Assembly (NCBI RefSeq): GCF_900607235.1
Contig: NZ_LR027850.1
Location: 326,043 to 390,042, forward strand
Source of the DNA: Olivibacter jilunii
Lineage (GTDB): Bacteria > Bacteroidota > Bacteroidia > Sphingobacteriales > Sphingobacteriaceae
Direction of reading: 5' to 3'
DNA length: 64,000 bases
A program made the position numbers and the translations under genes. Under the pieces are notes generated by a model. That model saw only the letters and a program-made list of their open reading frames with translations. It had not been told where the DNA came from and made no database searches. How positions within the stretch are numbered: the stretch's first letter is position 1; each line of letters starts with the position of its first letter. Below, piece after piece: positions 8,180 to 16,527 of the stretch.

Positions 8180-10126
8180 ATGAAGAAAACCAAGTTGTCT
8201 TTGCTCGACCAGATCAATAATCCCACCGATCTTAAAAAGTTGAAAAGGTCGCAACTTCCCCAGTTATGTGACGAACTAAGGGAATTCATAATCGAAACTG
8301 TAAGCAGGCACGGAGGACATTTCGGAGCCAGTTTAGGTACGGTTGAGCTAACGGCTGCCCTGCATTATGTTATGAATACGCCCTACGATCAGCTAATTTG
8401 GGATGTAGGGCATCAAGCTTATGGTCATAAAATCCTAACGGGGAGACGTGACACTTTTCATACCAATCGCAAACATAAGGGCATCAGTGGCTTTCCACGC
8501 AGAGAGGAAAGTGTATACGATGCATTTGGAACAGGCCATTCTTCGACGTCTATTTCTGCCGCCCTCGGTATGGCGCTCGCTGCCAAACTTAGTGGACAGC
8601 ACGATAAGCAGCACATTGCGGTGATAGGTGACGGTGCCATGACGGCAGGTATGGCTTTCGAAGCGCTCAATCATGCCGGTGCGTCAGATACCAACTTAAT
8701 CGTTATTCTAAATGATAATTGCATGTCCATTGATCAGAATGTGGGCGCCTTAAAAGACTATCTGACACACCTGACCTTAACCGGAACTTATAACAAGTTC
8801 CGTAAAAATGTAGGAAAAACAATCACGAAGTTACCACTGGTCGGGGAACGATCTAAAGAGCTGCTGCATAGAACAAAGTCAGGAATCAAGAGCATGCTAT
8901 CCGAGCAAGCAAATTTTTTTGAGGCATTAAATTTGCGCTATTTTGGGCCACTGGACGGACATGATGTATTGAAATTAGTGGAAACATTGCAGTACATGCG
9001 CCATATTCCGGGCCCTAAATTACTCCATGTAATTACAACCAAGGGTAAAGGTTATGCACCGGCAGAACAGGAAAAAACATTATGGCATTTTCCCGGACTT
9101 TTTGATAAGGTCACGGGGAAGATACAGAAAGCGATCATTGATGGACCGCAACCTCCCAAATACCAAGATGTGTTTGGACATAGCGTGGTCGAACTCGCCG
9201 AGCGCAATGATAAAATTGTAGGTATTACGCCTGCCATGCTGTCCGGTTCTTCTCTCAAATTTATGATGGAGAAGATGCCCGAACGAACCTTTGACGTAGG
9301 CATATGTGAACAACACGCGGTAACTTTAGCTGCTGGACTAGCTACGCAGGGAATGACGGTATTCTGTAATATTTACTCATCTTTCATGCAAAGAGGCTAT
9401 GATCAGCTCGTGCATGACGTCGTGTTGCAACAGCTACCGGTTATTTTCTGCCTTGATAGAGGAGGACTGGTAGGGGAAGATGGCGCTACCCATCATGGCA
9501 TATACGATATTTCCTATTCGCGATGCTTACCGGGCCTAATTATCAGCGCTCCCATGAATGAATCTGAATTGCGAAACCTGATGTATACTGCGCAACTTTC
9601 CGGACTCACACAGCCTTTTATGATCAGATACCCGAGAGGACAGGGAGTAATGCCCAATTGGAGAACTCCATTCCGAAAAATAAAGATCGGCACCGGTCGG
9701 AAAATTCGTGAGGGGCGGGACCTCGCCATCCTTTCCTTTGGTCACCCCGGGAACTTCGCCCTGGAGGCCTGTGAAGAATTGGAGGCGGATGGAGTGAATG
9801 TGGCACTGTTCGATATGCGATTTGTGAAGCCGATTGACAAGCATCTTTTGCATCATGTTTTTCAGCATTACCGACAGCTGATTACCGTTGAGGATGGTAC
9901 AATAATCGGTGGGCTGGGAAGTGCGGTATTGGAATTTATGGCAATTAATAATTATCACGCCGACGTACGGATATTAGGCGTTCCGGATCGTATCGTCGAA
10001 CACGGTAAAGTAACTGAATTGCATAAGGAATGTGGCTTTGATAAAGATGGAATCAAAGCGGTTGTAAAAGAAATGCTTCAACAAGAACGGATCATACAAA
10101 AGCTGGTCAAACATGAAAGTCTTTGA
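8180..10126 (+). CDS. dxs: 1-deoxy-D-xylulose-5-phosphate synthase
   Basis: The enzyme condenses pyruvate and glyceraldehyde-3-phosphate with thiamine diphosphate, the first step of the MEP isoprenoid pathway. ATG 8180 gives 648 residues; a TTG four codons upstream is less likely. Visible DXS signatures are the thiamine-diphosphate motif GDGAMTAGMAFEALNHA with the following LNDN, the histidine region WDVGHQAYGHKILTGR, and the catalytic-glutamate block GICEQHAVTLAAGLA. The C-terminal transketolase domain contains FDMRFVKPID. The protein has the full family length. It overlaps ispH by 14 bp and lies 47 bp after the prenyltransferase, implying one transcript. Finding dxs beside ispH and a terpene cyclase suggests a dedicated precursor-supply copy, though whether another dxs exists elsewhere cannot be seen. 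Confidence 0.93.
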   Translation: MKKTKLSLLDQINNPTDLKKLKRSQLPQLCDELREFIIETVSRHGGHFGASLGTVELTAALHYVMNTPYDQLIWDVGHQAYGHKILTGRRDTFHTNRKHKGISGFPRREESVYDAFGTGHSSTSISAALGMALAAKLSGQHDKQHIAVIGDGAMTAGMAFEALNHAGASDTNLIVILNDNCMSIDQNVGALKDYLTHLTLTGTYNKFRKNVGKTITKLPLVGERSKELLHRTKSGIKSMLSEQANFFEALNLRYFGPLDGHDVLKLVETLQYMRHIPGPKLLHVITTKGKGYAPAEQEKTLWHFPGLFDKVTGKIQKAIIDGPQPPKYQDVFGHSVVELAERNDKIVGITPAMLSGSSLKFMMEKMPERTFDVGICEQHAVTLAAGLATQGMTVFCNIYSSFMQRGYDQLVHDVVLQQLPVIFCLDRGGLVGEDGATHHGIYDISYSRCLPGLIISAPMNESELRNLMYTAQLSGLTQPFMIRYPRGQGVMPNWRTPFRKIKIGTGRKIREGRDLAILSFGHPGNFALEACEELEADGVNVALFDMRFVKPIDKHLLHHVFQHYRQLITVEDGTIIGGLGSAVLEFMAINNYHADVRILGVPDRIVEHGKVTELHKECGFDKDGIKAVVKEMLQQERIIQKLVKHESL

Positions 10127-11342
10127 TATTCCAACCGCATATAAAAGTGAAATGGTTACGGCTATTAAAAAGAGCAGGCAGGAGCGTGATCATCTAAAAA
10201 AGGATTTCAGCCCTTCTATTCTTGATTTTGGAAAAGTTCGAATTAACCTGGCACGTCACTTCGGTTTTTGTTATGGTGTGGAGAACGCCATTGAAACCGC
10301 ATACACTGCCATACAGGAAAACCCACATAAGCGGATTTATCTATTGAGCGAGATTATCCATAACCCACACGTAAACCAAGCCCTTCAGGAAAATGGCGTT
10401 AAATTTATTATGGATACCTATGGCAGACAGCTTATCCCATGGGAAGAAATTACGCCTGCGGATGTAGTCATTATGCCAGCCTTTGGCACAACGGTAGAAG
10501 TAGAGCAGATGCTAAAGCGGAAGGAAATCAACCGGATATATTACCGAAGTAAATGTCCATTTGTCGAAAAAGTGTGGACAAGAGTATCTCAAATAGCGAA
10601 TAAAGGTTATACCGTGATTGTGCATGGAAAACCTGACCATGAAGAAACGAGAGCTACTTTTTCGCACAGTAGAAGCGTCGGTGCTTCGATGGTTATTAAA
10701 GACCTAAAGGAAGCAGAACTATTAGCCGACTTCATCAGAAATCGAAGGCCCCCAGCTGATTTTTATAGTCTATTTGAAGGACGGTATTCCGAAGGCTTTC
10801 ACATCACGCAAGATCTAAAGAGAATCGGTGTAGTAAATCAAACTACTTTACTTGCTGACGAAACACAGCAAATAGCTGATTTTTTGCAACAGACCATGGT
10901 CGAACATTACCAGTTGACAGATGATCATATAACGGATCACTTTGCCAATATGCGGGATACACTCTGTTATGCCACGCATGACAACCAAAGTGCCGTAACA
11001 GAAATGCTCTCGCTGGATGCCGATCTGGCAATTGTAGTAGGCGGGTATAACAGCTCTAACACATCTCATCTTGTAGAATTATGCGAAGCAAAGCTGCCTA
11101 CTTATTTTATTTCCGCCAGTGAAAGCTTACTGTCAAAGACAGCGATAGAGCATTGGGATATTCACCATCAGCAATTAAAGCTGACGAAAGACTATTTGCC
11201 GTCGGAGTCTGTAGTAATACATTTAACAAGTGGTGCGTCTTGTCCGGATATTCTGATTGAAAATGTGATACGTAGGGTGCTCTCTTTTTATCATCTGTCG
11301 TTCGATAATTGGCAGATTGCAAGTAAGCTTAAAAATAAATAA
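10113..11342 (+). CDS. ispH: 4-hydroxy-3-methylbut-2-enyl diphosphate reductase (IspH/LytB)
   Basis: This is the last MEP-pathway enzyme, reducing HMBPP to IPP and DMAPP with a [4Fe-4S] cluster. Three cluster cysteines are seen: C53 (HFGFCYGVENAIE), C148 (YRSKCPFVEKVW) and C377 (TSGASCPDILIENVI). The length of 409 residues is much greater than the ~310 of E. coli IspH and resembles the long cyanobacterial/plastid-type enzymes, with an N-terminal extension of about 40 residues and an insertion after C148. Its start lies inside the 3' end of dxs (14-bp overlap), a sign of translational coupling. This long form may be a second copy in addition to a housekeeping ispH, but that cannot be checked here. 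Confidence 0.92.
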   Translation: MKVFDIPTAYKSEMVTAIKKSRQERDHLKKDFSPSILDFGKVRINLARHFGFCYGVENAIETAYTAIQENPHKRIYLLSEIIHNPHVNQALQENGVKFIMDTYGRQLIPWEEITPADVVIMPAFGTTVEVEQMLKRKEINRIYYRSKCPFVEKVWTRVSQIANKGYTVIVHGKPDHEETRATFSHSRSVGASMVIKDLKEAELLADFIRNRRPPADFYSLFEGRYSEGFHITQDLKRIGVVNQTTLLADETQQIADFLQQTMVEHYQLTDDHITDHFANMRDTLCYATHDNQSAVTEMLSLDADLAIVVGGYNSSNTSHLVELCEAKLPTYFISASESLLSKTAIEHWDIHHQQLKLTKDYLPSESVVIHLTSGASCPDILIENVIRRVLSFYHLSFDNWQIASKLKNK

Positions 11343-11400
11343 TGTTATTGACATTCCGAAAATAAAATCTTGTTGGATATTATACTAAACACAAAACAAA

Positions 11401-12375
11401 ATGGAAAAAATTTTTCGTCAAATTCGTTATCCATTCTCCTTTGGCATTTCGCCTTTTGTCGAAGAAACCCATGATGAAATTTTCAACTGGATTAGTAGCT
11501 TTGGACTTCTTTCTACGGAAGAATCGGTTCAGCGTTATAGAGAAGAAAAATATATTTGGTGGGCTGCCAGAACCTTTCCCTTCGCCGATAAAACCGGTTT
11601 GTATCTGGTAGGATGCTGGACGGCTTTGTTTTTCATTGCTGATGATATGATGGTAAATCCAAGCAATCATAACGAAAAAATTTTAACATCCCTGAAGGAT
11701 GACGTAATCGACATTCTTATTCATCATAAAACGGTACCGATGCGTATCGGCAATAACCTTGGTGCTTGCTTTAGTGATCTTTGGCAGCAAATAAAGCAAC
11801 ATACGGATCAAGATTGGCAGCGATGGTTTGTGGAAGAGATGTTAAAAATGCTCAAGTCTTGGCAAATGGAAGCGGAGCTGATTAAAACGGAGAAGGGGCT
11901 AAGTCTAGCGGATTATATGAAAATGAGGCCTTATTTTTCCGGTGGTAATGTGTGTTGCTGCTTGCTCTCCTTGGCAAGCAAGTTTAGTTTTCCTTTCTAT
12001 GTCTACCAGCATCCTGTGGTCCAACAAATGCTGCTGATGGCAGTTAGAACGGCTAGCTGGGCTAATGATATTCATTCCCTGGGCAAAGAACTCAACAAAG
12101 AGGGAGCAGAAAATATAGTGATCATCCTGGCAAAAGAAAAGAAGTTATCCTTTAAAGAAGCAATAAAGGAATCCCTGCATATACATGATGCTGATCTAAT
12201 GCGCTTGCAGGAATTGGAACGTACTCTTCCTTCATTTGGTGAAGAAATGGATCGTGAGCTAACTCGTTACATCCAGTCGATAAAAGCACTGATTAGTGGC
12301 AATCACGAATGGGTACTGTACGATACCAGTCGTTATAAAGATACAAAAGAGATAATGGAAAGATTGGAGGCTTAA
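11401..12375 (+). CDS. Class I terpene synthase (terpene cyclase)
   Basis: The 324-residue all-alpha protein carries all hallmarks of bacterial class I terpene cyclases: an Asp-rich motif at D81-D82 (FFIADDMMVN, lacking the usual later acidic residue), the pyrophosphate-sensor arginine R176 (KMRPYFSGG), the NSE triad N222/S226/E230 (ANDIHSLGKE) preceded by a conserved arginine (MAVRTASW), and the C-terminal RY pair R311-Y312. It should ionise a prenyl diphosphate with Mg2+ and cyclise it. The product is unknown; a C15 or C20 substrate is plausible, with C20 mildly favoured by the upstream synthase. It starts 58 bp after ispH in the same direction. No P450 or methyltransferase follows, so the scaffold may be the final product or be tailored elsewhere. 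Confidence 0.88.
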   Translation: MEKIFRQIRYPFSFGISPFVEETHDEIFNWISSFGLLSTEESVQRYREEKYIWWAARTFPFADKTGLYLVGCWTALFFIADDMMVNPSNHNEKILTSLKDDVIDILIHHKTVPMRIGNNLGACFSDLWQQIKQHTDQDWQRWFVEEMLKMLKSWQMEAELIKTEKGLSLADYMKMRPYFSGGNVCCCLLSLASKFSFPFYVYQHPVVQQMLLMAVRTASWANDIHSLGKELNKEGAENIVIILAKEKKLSFKEAIKESLHIHDADLMRLQELERTLPSFGEEMDRELTRYIQSIKALISGNHEWVLYDTSRYKDTKEIMERLEA

Positions 12376-12819
12376 TCATAGAAATAAAGCGGATCTGATT
12401 GATGTCCTAATGAATTTTCTTTATTTGGATGATGTGGTGGTTGCTAATGAAGGTCGATGTTCAAAGCTCTTTGGTGCAGTCATTTGGGGGATAGGTATCT
12501 TTGCTTTTGCATTGGACCTAGCTCCCCCAAATGCCGCGTATATTTATAGTAATTATCGAAACAATAAAACGAGCAGATCCTAAAATTATTGTCTCTTACA
12601 CCATACTTTTTTTTCAAAGCTAAGCTGGCTAATATTTGTAACGGATCTTGAATAACCTTTCCGCAGTTGATTGCTTGTTTTTTTCTTGCATGCTTGTAAA
12701 TTCTTATATTGTCTTCTAAAGACGATATGCGAGTTGTTGAGGTAATAACCAAACTTTTGCTTCTGAATATTGTCTTATAAAAAACATCGCAAGTTTAATG
12801 AGCTGATAATACAAGAAAT
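12376..12819. other. 444-bp intergenic region
   Basis: This lies between the terpene cyclase and the ytxH-like gene. A minus-strand open frame (12480-12752, TTG start) has no recognised features. No terminator hairpin was found directly after the cyclase stop. Nothing else is supported. Confidence 0.35.
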
Positions 12820-13092
12820 ATGAACGACGTTGGAAGAGTAATTACATTTTTAGCAGGTTTGGGAGCTGGAATAGCTATTGGGATATTATTTGCACCCGAT
12901 AAAGGTGAATATACAAGAGAAAAATCAGCTAATTCAATGAAAAACCTGGCGCAAGGTTTTCGAAAGCAGGCGGTAGATCAAATTGAACATTTCAACCATA
13001 TGAAAAGCGAGTTGACAGAAGCCATTAAGTCTAAGTTAAAAAAGGAACCTTGGGAAATAGAAGGGCAAACGGACGAGCACGCTTGGATATAA
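12820..13092 (+). CDS. YtxH domain-containing protein
   Basis: This small protein of 90 residues has one N-terminal membrane segment (about 6-25, FLAGLGAGIAIGILFAPDKG) ending in the FAPDKG signature of the YtxH family, followed by a charged helical tail (about 30-85). YtxH proteins (sometimes labelled gas-vesicle-like) are often part of general stress responses; a molecular function is not established. The ATG at 12820 is used. It is a single gene between the terpenoid cluster and cheB, with 86 bp to the latter, and a shared transcript is possible. Confidence 0.8.
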   Translation: MNDVGRVITFLAGLGAGIAIGILFAPDKGEYTREKSANSMKNLAQGFRKQAVDQIEHFNHMKSELTEAIKSKLKKEPWEIEGQTDEHAWI

Positions 13093-13178
13093 GTCCTTTG
13101 TACTTAGCGATTACTAACATCGTGTTCCGATAGCCCGCTTTTCCATAGAAGCTATAAACACGAGAGTTCTATGCTGTT

Positions 13179-13781
13179 ATGAAGACAGAAGCAAATGATT
13201 TCTTTCTTGTAGGAATAGGCGGATCGAGTGGAGGGATACAGGCCATGCAGACCTTTTTTGAATCAATGCCCTTTCTTCCTAATATTGCCTTTGTTGCTAT
13301 CACTCATTTATCGCGTGGGTATGTCAGTAATTTGAGTGCTATTTTAGCACGTTATACGCCTTATCGAGTTATCGCAGTGAAGGACGATGTGCAGCTCGCA
13401 TCGGGAAATATATATGTTATTACCGAAGATAGTTATTTGGAATGTGCTGACGGAAAGCTGTTGAAAAGGCCGCGGCCAAAGGAATCAGACATTAACAGGG
13501 CCGTTGACATCTTTCTTCTTTCTCTTGCCGAAACGTTTCGAGAACGCGCCATTGCTATTATTTTATCAGGTGGGGGCAATGACGGCTTGAAAGGGGCCGT
13601 TGCCGTTGAAAAACGAGGCGGTCTGGTCATGAGTCAGAGTCCCATTTCTTCGCAATTCCCTCAAATGCCATTGGCTGTGATCAGGGATAATAATCCCTCT
13701 GCTGTTTTAGAGCCGGCAGCACTGGCTGAGGCGGTTGTTCAACGTGTTCATGAGAAATCTACTAACAGAATCAGAAAATAA
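13179..13781 (+). CDS. Stand-alone CheB-type methylesterase domain protein
   Basis: This 200-residue protein consists of a CheB methylesterase/deamidase domain only, with no receiver domain. The catalytic triad candidates are the serine in GIGGSSGGIQAM (residues 12-23), the histidine in AITHLSRG and the aspartate in SGGGNDGLKG. Canonical CheB removes methyl groups from chemoreceptors. No cheR, receptor, cheA or cheW is in this window, and such single-domain CheB genes in Bacteroidota usually sit with stress-type signalling genes, so a non-chemotactic role is likely. Neighbours are a ytxH-like gene upstream and a convergent LytS-type kinase. The family assignment is firm; the role is unknown. 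Confidence 0.87.
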   Translation: MKTEANDFFLVGIGGSSGGIQAMQTFFESMPFLPNIAFVAITHLSRGYVSNLSAILARYTPYRVIAVKDDVQLASGNIYVITEDSYLECADGKLLKRPRPKESDINRAVDIFLLSLAETFRERAIAIILSGGGNDGLKGAVAVEKRGGLVMSQSPISSQFPQMPLAVIRDNNPSAVLEPAALAEAVVQRVHEKSTNRIRK

Positions 13782-13799
13782 CTGAAGCGGAGTAAATCT

Positions 13800-14876
13800 T
13801 TATTGGTTAGTCGGGATTGGAATGCAAAATTCAAAGCATAATCCTTGCGAAATGTTACGAGAAACAGCTAGCTCTTCGCCATAATGTCGCTCCAGTCTTT
13901 TGGCTGTGTTTGAAATACCAACACCCTTACGCTGAAAGAGTTCTTCGAGGGATCCGGGGTATGCACTGCCGGTATTATTTACCTTAATCCAAACCTTTTT
14001 GCTCTTTACTATACACGAGATCTCTATCTCTCCTCCCTCCAATGCCGGTTCAATGCCATGTTTTACAGCATTCTCAACCAGCGGCTGCAACAACATTGGA
14101 GGGATCTGTACTTGAGGAACGTTGGGGGCTATGTTTATCCGGTACTGAAGACGTTTGCCAAATCGCACTTTTTCGAGCGAAAGGTACTTTTCCATAAAAC
14201 TAAGCTCGTTTGCAAGTGGCACAAATGCTTCTTTCGTTGATAGCAGTGCATACCTAAAAGTGTCGGCTAAGCGAGCTATCAATACCCTGGTTTTTTCCTG
14301 TTCCGGAGGCAGTGAAGCGCTTATACTGCTTAATGTGTTGAATAGGAAATGAGGTTGTATCTGCGCTTTCAAGGCGTTAATCTCGCCGCGATAGGCAAGT
14401 TCTCGTAATTCCTTTTCAAGACGGACTTGCATTTCCCGCTCGCGGAAAAAATGATACATGTGGAGGATGCTGAATACTTGGATATAAAAAAGTAAATTCG
14501 GACCTAAATTCTGCAATATCTGCTGATTGGTCATAGGTAGCTTTCCATCCAACGGATTATAGAGCTGATATAACAACATCCAGATACTATAATACAAAAC
14601 CGCACTAAATAGGTGAAGGAAAAATCTTTTTTTTAACGACCAATGAGCTAGCCTTCGGAAATGTAGCCACCATACAGGTAAACAGGCTATAGCCATAAAC
14701 AGACAGTCGACTAATAATTCCTTGATATAGCGAGCTGTCACACTGGTATTTATGAGACTTGGGGTTGCATAAAGGATGCTCATTATAAGGAAACATGAAA
14801 CAAAAAGCAGGATTTCCTGACGTGTTGCATTGGATATGGATGGATTACGTTGCATTTCGCTTGTAATAAAAATCAT
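13800..14876 (-). CDS. LytS/YehU-type sensor histidine kinase
   Basis: The protein has 358 residues, with about four membrane segments in the first 145 residues, a short coiled linker, and the His_kinase domain of the LytS/YehU class containing the phosphoacceptor block QIQPHFLFNTL (H176). A HATPase region (about 255-355) has PPMLLQPLVENAVKHGIEPA and GVGISNTAKRLE. It should sense a membrane or extracellular cue and phosphorylate the LytTR regulator encoded divergently 121 bp away. There is no extracellular domain, so sensing is probably through the membrane region. It ends 18 bp from cheB, in convergent orientation. Confidence 0.9.
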   Translation of the reverse strand: MIFITSEMQRNPSISNATRQEILLFVSCFLIMSILYATPSLINTSVTARYIKELLVDCLFMAIACLPVWWLHFRRLAHWSLKKRFFLHLFSAVLYYSIWMLLYQLYNPLDGKLPMTNQQILQNLGPNLLFYIQVFSILHMYHFFREREMQVRLEKELRELAYRGEINALKAQIQPHFLFNTLSSISASLPPEQEKTRVLIARLADTFRYALLSTKEAFVPLANELSFMEKYLSLEKVRFGKRLQYRINIAPNVPQVQIPPMLLQPLVENAVKHGIEPALEGGEIEISCIVKSKKVWIKVNNTGSAYPGSLEELFQRKGVGISNTAKRLERHYGEELAVSRNISQGLCFEFCIPIPTNQ

Positions 14877-14997
14877 TGTACAATTTAAGAATAAATCGGA
14901 AATATGATTTGTCGGTCACATTTGTTATTAAACAGACGATGCTACCGCTTGTAGAAAATTATGCTAAATTTGATGTTAACATAATACATTAGGTTTT

Positions 14998-15726
14998 ATG
15001 TCCAAACAATCTGTTTTGATCGTCGATGACGAAGAGCATGCGAGGCTGCTCATTAAGCAATACCTAAAAGAACATGCCGGATTTTCGCTAGCGGGCGAAT
15101 GCCATAATGGTATCGAAGCGGTAAAATATATTAATATGTTGGAACCAGAACTGGTTTTCCTGGACATCCAAATGCCTGGATTAAATGGCTTTGAAGTTCT
15201 GCAACGGGTGGAACATGTGCCGAAGGTTATTTTTACAACGGCGTTTGATCAATATGCTATCCAAGCCTTTGAGATAAATGCTATCGACTATTTATTAAAA
15301 CCCTATACCAAAGATCGGTTCAACGACGCCATAACCAGAATCGGACCGATACCTAAGCTCCTCCCAAATCTTGTCTCGCATTTTTCATCGCGTAACGGAA
15401 AATATCCCGACCATGTGATGGTAGAAAGTAGAAGGCGCTTTGTGAATCTCCGAGTCGTAGATATTGTTTACATGAAGGCTGATCGCGACTATACCGAGAT
15501 ATATACTACTGCTAACACTTACATAAGTTCCGTTGGCATAGGCGCCATTCTTCAACACTTTGATCCTGCTCTGTTTCTTCGTATACATCGGTCGGTAATT
15601 ATCAACTTGGCTCATGTGCGTGAGCTGTATAAAGATATTCATAGAACCTTTATCGTATTGGATAATGGGGTGGAATTGAGCGTGGGAAGGAATTACCTTC
15701 CCAATGTCAAAAGTCTGATTATTTGA
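14998..15726 (+). CDS. LytTR family (LytR/AlgR) response regulator
   Basis: The protein has 242 residues: a receiver with phosphoacceptor D56 (FLDIQMPGLNG), K101 (YLLKPYTKDR) and TAFDQYAIQAFEINAIDYLLK typical of LytR/AlgR regulators, then a C-terminal LytTR DNA-binding domain (about 135-240) with MKADRDYTEIYT and FLRIHRSVIINL. It is divergent from the LytS-type kinase and almost certainly its partner. The stop codon overlaps the end of the convergent lipoprotein gene by 8 bp. Regulated promoters are not evident. Confidence 0.92.
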   Translation: MSKQSVLIVDDEEHARLLIKQYLKEHAGFSLAGECHNGIEAVKYINMLEPELVFLDIQMPGLNGFEVLQRVEHVPKVIFTTAFDQYAIQAFEINAIDYLLKPYTKDRFNDAITRIGPIPKLLPNLVSHFSSRNGKYPDHVMVESRRRFVNLRVVDIVYMKADRDYTEIYTTANTYISSVGIGAILQHFDPALFLRIHRSVIINLAHVRELYKDIHRTFIVLDNGVELSVGRNYLPNVKSLII

Positions 15727-16237
15727 TTTTATACGTAGCGGTTAGAAGATGGCGTCCGTCACTGCCATCTAAATAATGGTGAAGTACCAGGGTGTTCGCA
15801 TTCGTTGCGGCCACAACATAAACCCGTGCCTTTTGTTGATCATCGGTCATCGTCAGTTCTTTCGTGGAAGGCATATATTTCCAGGTGCCGTTTTCTTTTT
15901 CGACCTCCTCCTCTTCGTCACATTTGTCACTTCCAAGATGTCGGTATATTTTATTGTCGTTACGGAATATAATGGCATCGTCTTTATCACAGGGATCAAG
16001 CTTTGCCAAAATATCCGTCTCGATTTCGCCATCTATATCCCAATCGATCCCCGGCTCGGCTTTAAAATCAGTGAGCACCCAATATTTATCAGTAAAAGAA
16101 CCGTCTAGGGTATGGGTGTCATTGTTGTCAAAATGATTCTTACTAAGGCCGGATTGGCAAGAGGACTCCGTATAGAGTACGGCGATGATCATAGCGATAG
16201 CAATGATCCAGGCAATGTTTTTCGTCTTTTTATCCAT
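15719..16237 (-). CDS. Lipocalin-like putative lipoprotein
   Basis: The protein has 172 residues, an N-terminal hydrophobic segment (about 8-24) and a cysteine at about residue 27 (YTESSC) that could be a lipobox cysteine. The rest is rich in short beta strands, with KYWVLTDF early, an acidic stretch DEEEEVEKENGTW, and a TATYKIK end. This pattern resembles the lipocalin-like domain lipoproteins common in Bacteroidota, expected at the periplasmic face of a membrane. The gene is monocistronic and convergent with the LytTR regulator (8-bp overlap). The exact family is not certain and no ligand can be deduced. Confidence 0.65.
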   Translation of the reverse strand: MDKKTKNIAWIIAIAMIIAVLYTESSCQSGLSKNHFDNNDTHTLDGSFTDKYWVLTDFKAEPGIDWDIDGEIETDILAKLDPCDKDDAIIFRNDNKIYRHLGSDKCDEEEEVEKENGTWKYMPSTKELTMTDDQQKARVYVVAATNANTLVLHHYLDGSDGRHLLTATYKIK

Positions 16238-16527
16238 ATTGAAAAATGTTAACAGTCAAAAATAGTTTCGGTGATTCGTTCTTCCTTTTATTTTCTACGA
16301 AATGCACAAATAGCGGACGAAACGCCTAGGTGAGACTATTAAATTTCGTTGTGCCGGAAACATTTATGGCTAAATCCGAAGCCTCATGAAGGCGTCCGTC
16401 AATTTCGTCTTTAAGTTTATTTAGTTGAGGACAAAAGAACATTAGCTTGCTTGAATTGTTGTATAAGAACATTTAGCTACGAGTTAATTTTGAGGGCTCT
16501 ACCTGAAAATTACCGGCTATACTTATT

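Noticed and set aside
12480-12752. 90-codon minus-strand frame in the gap after the terpene cyclase
   Set aside because: TTG start, Cys/Tyr-rich tail without domain, no convincing promoter.
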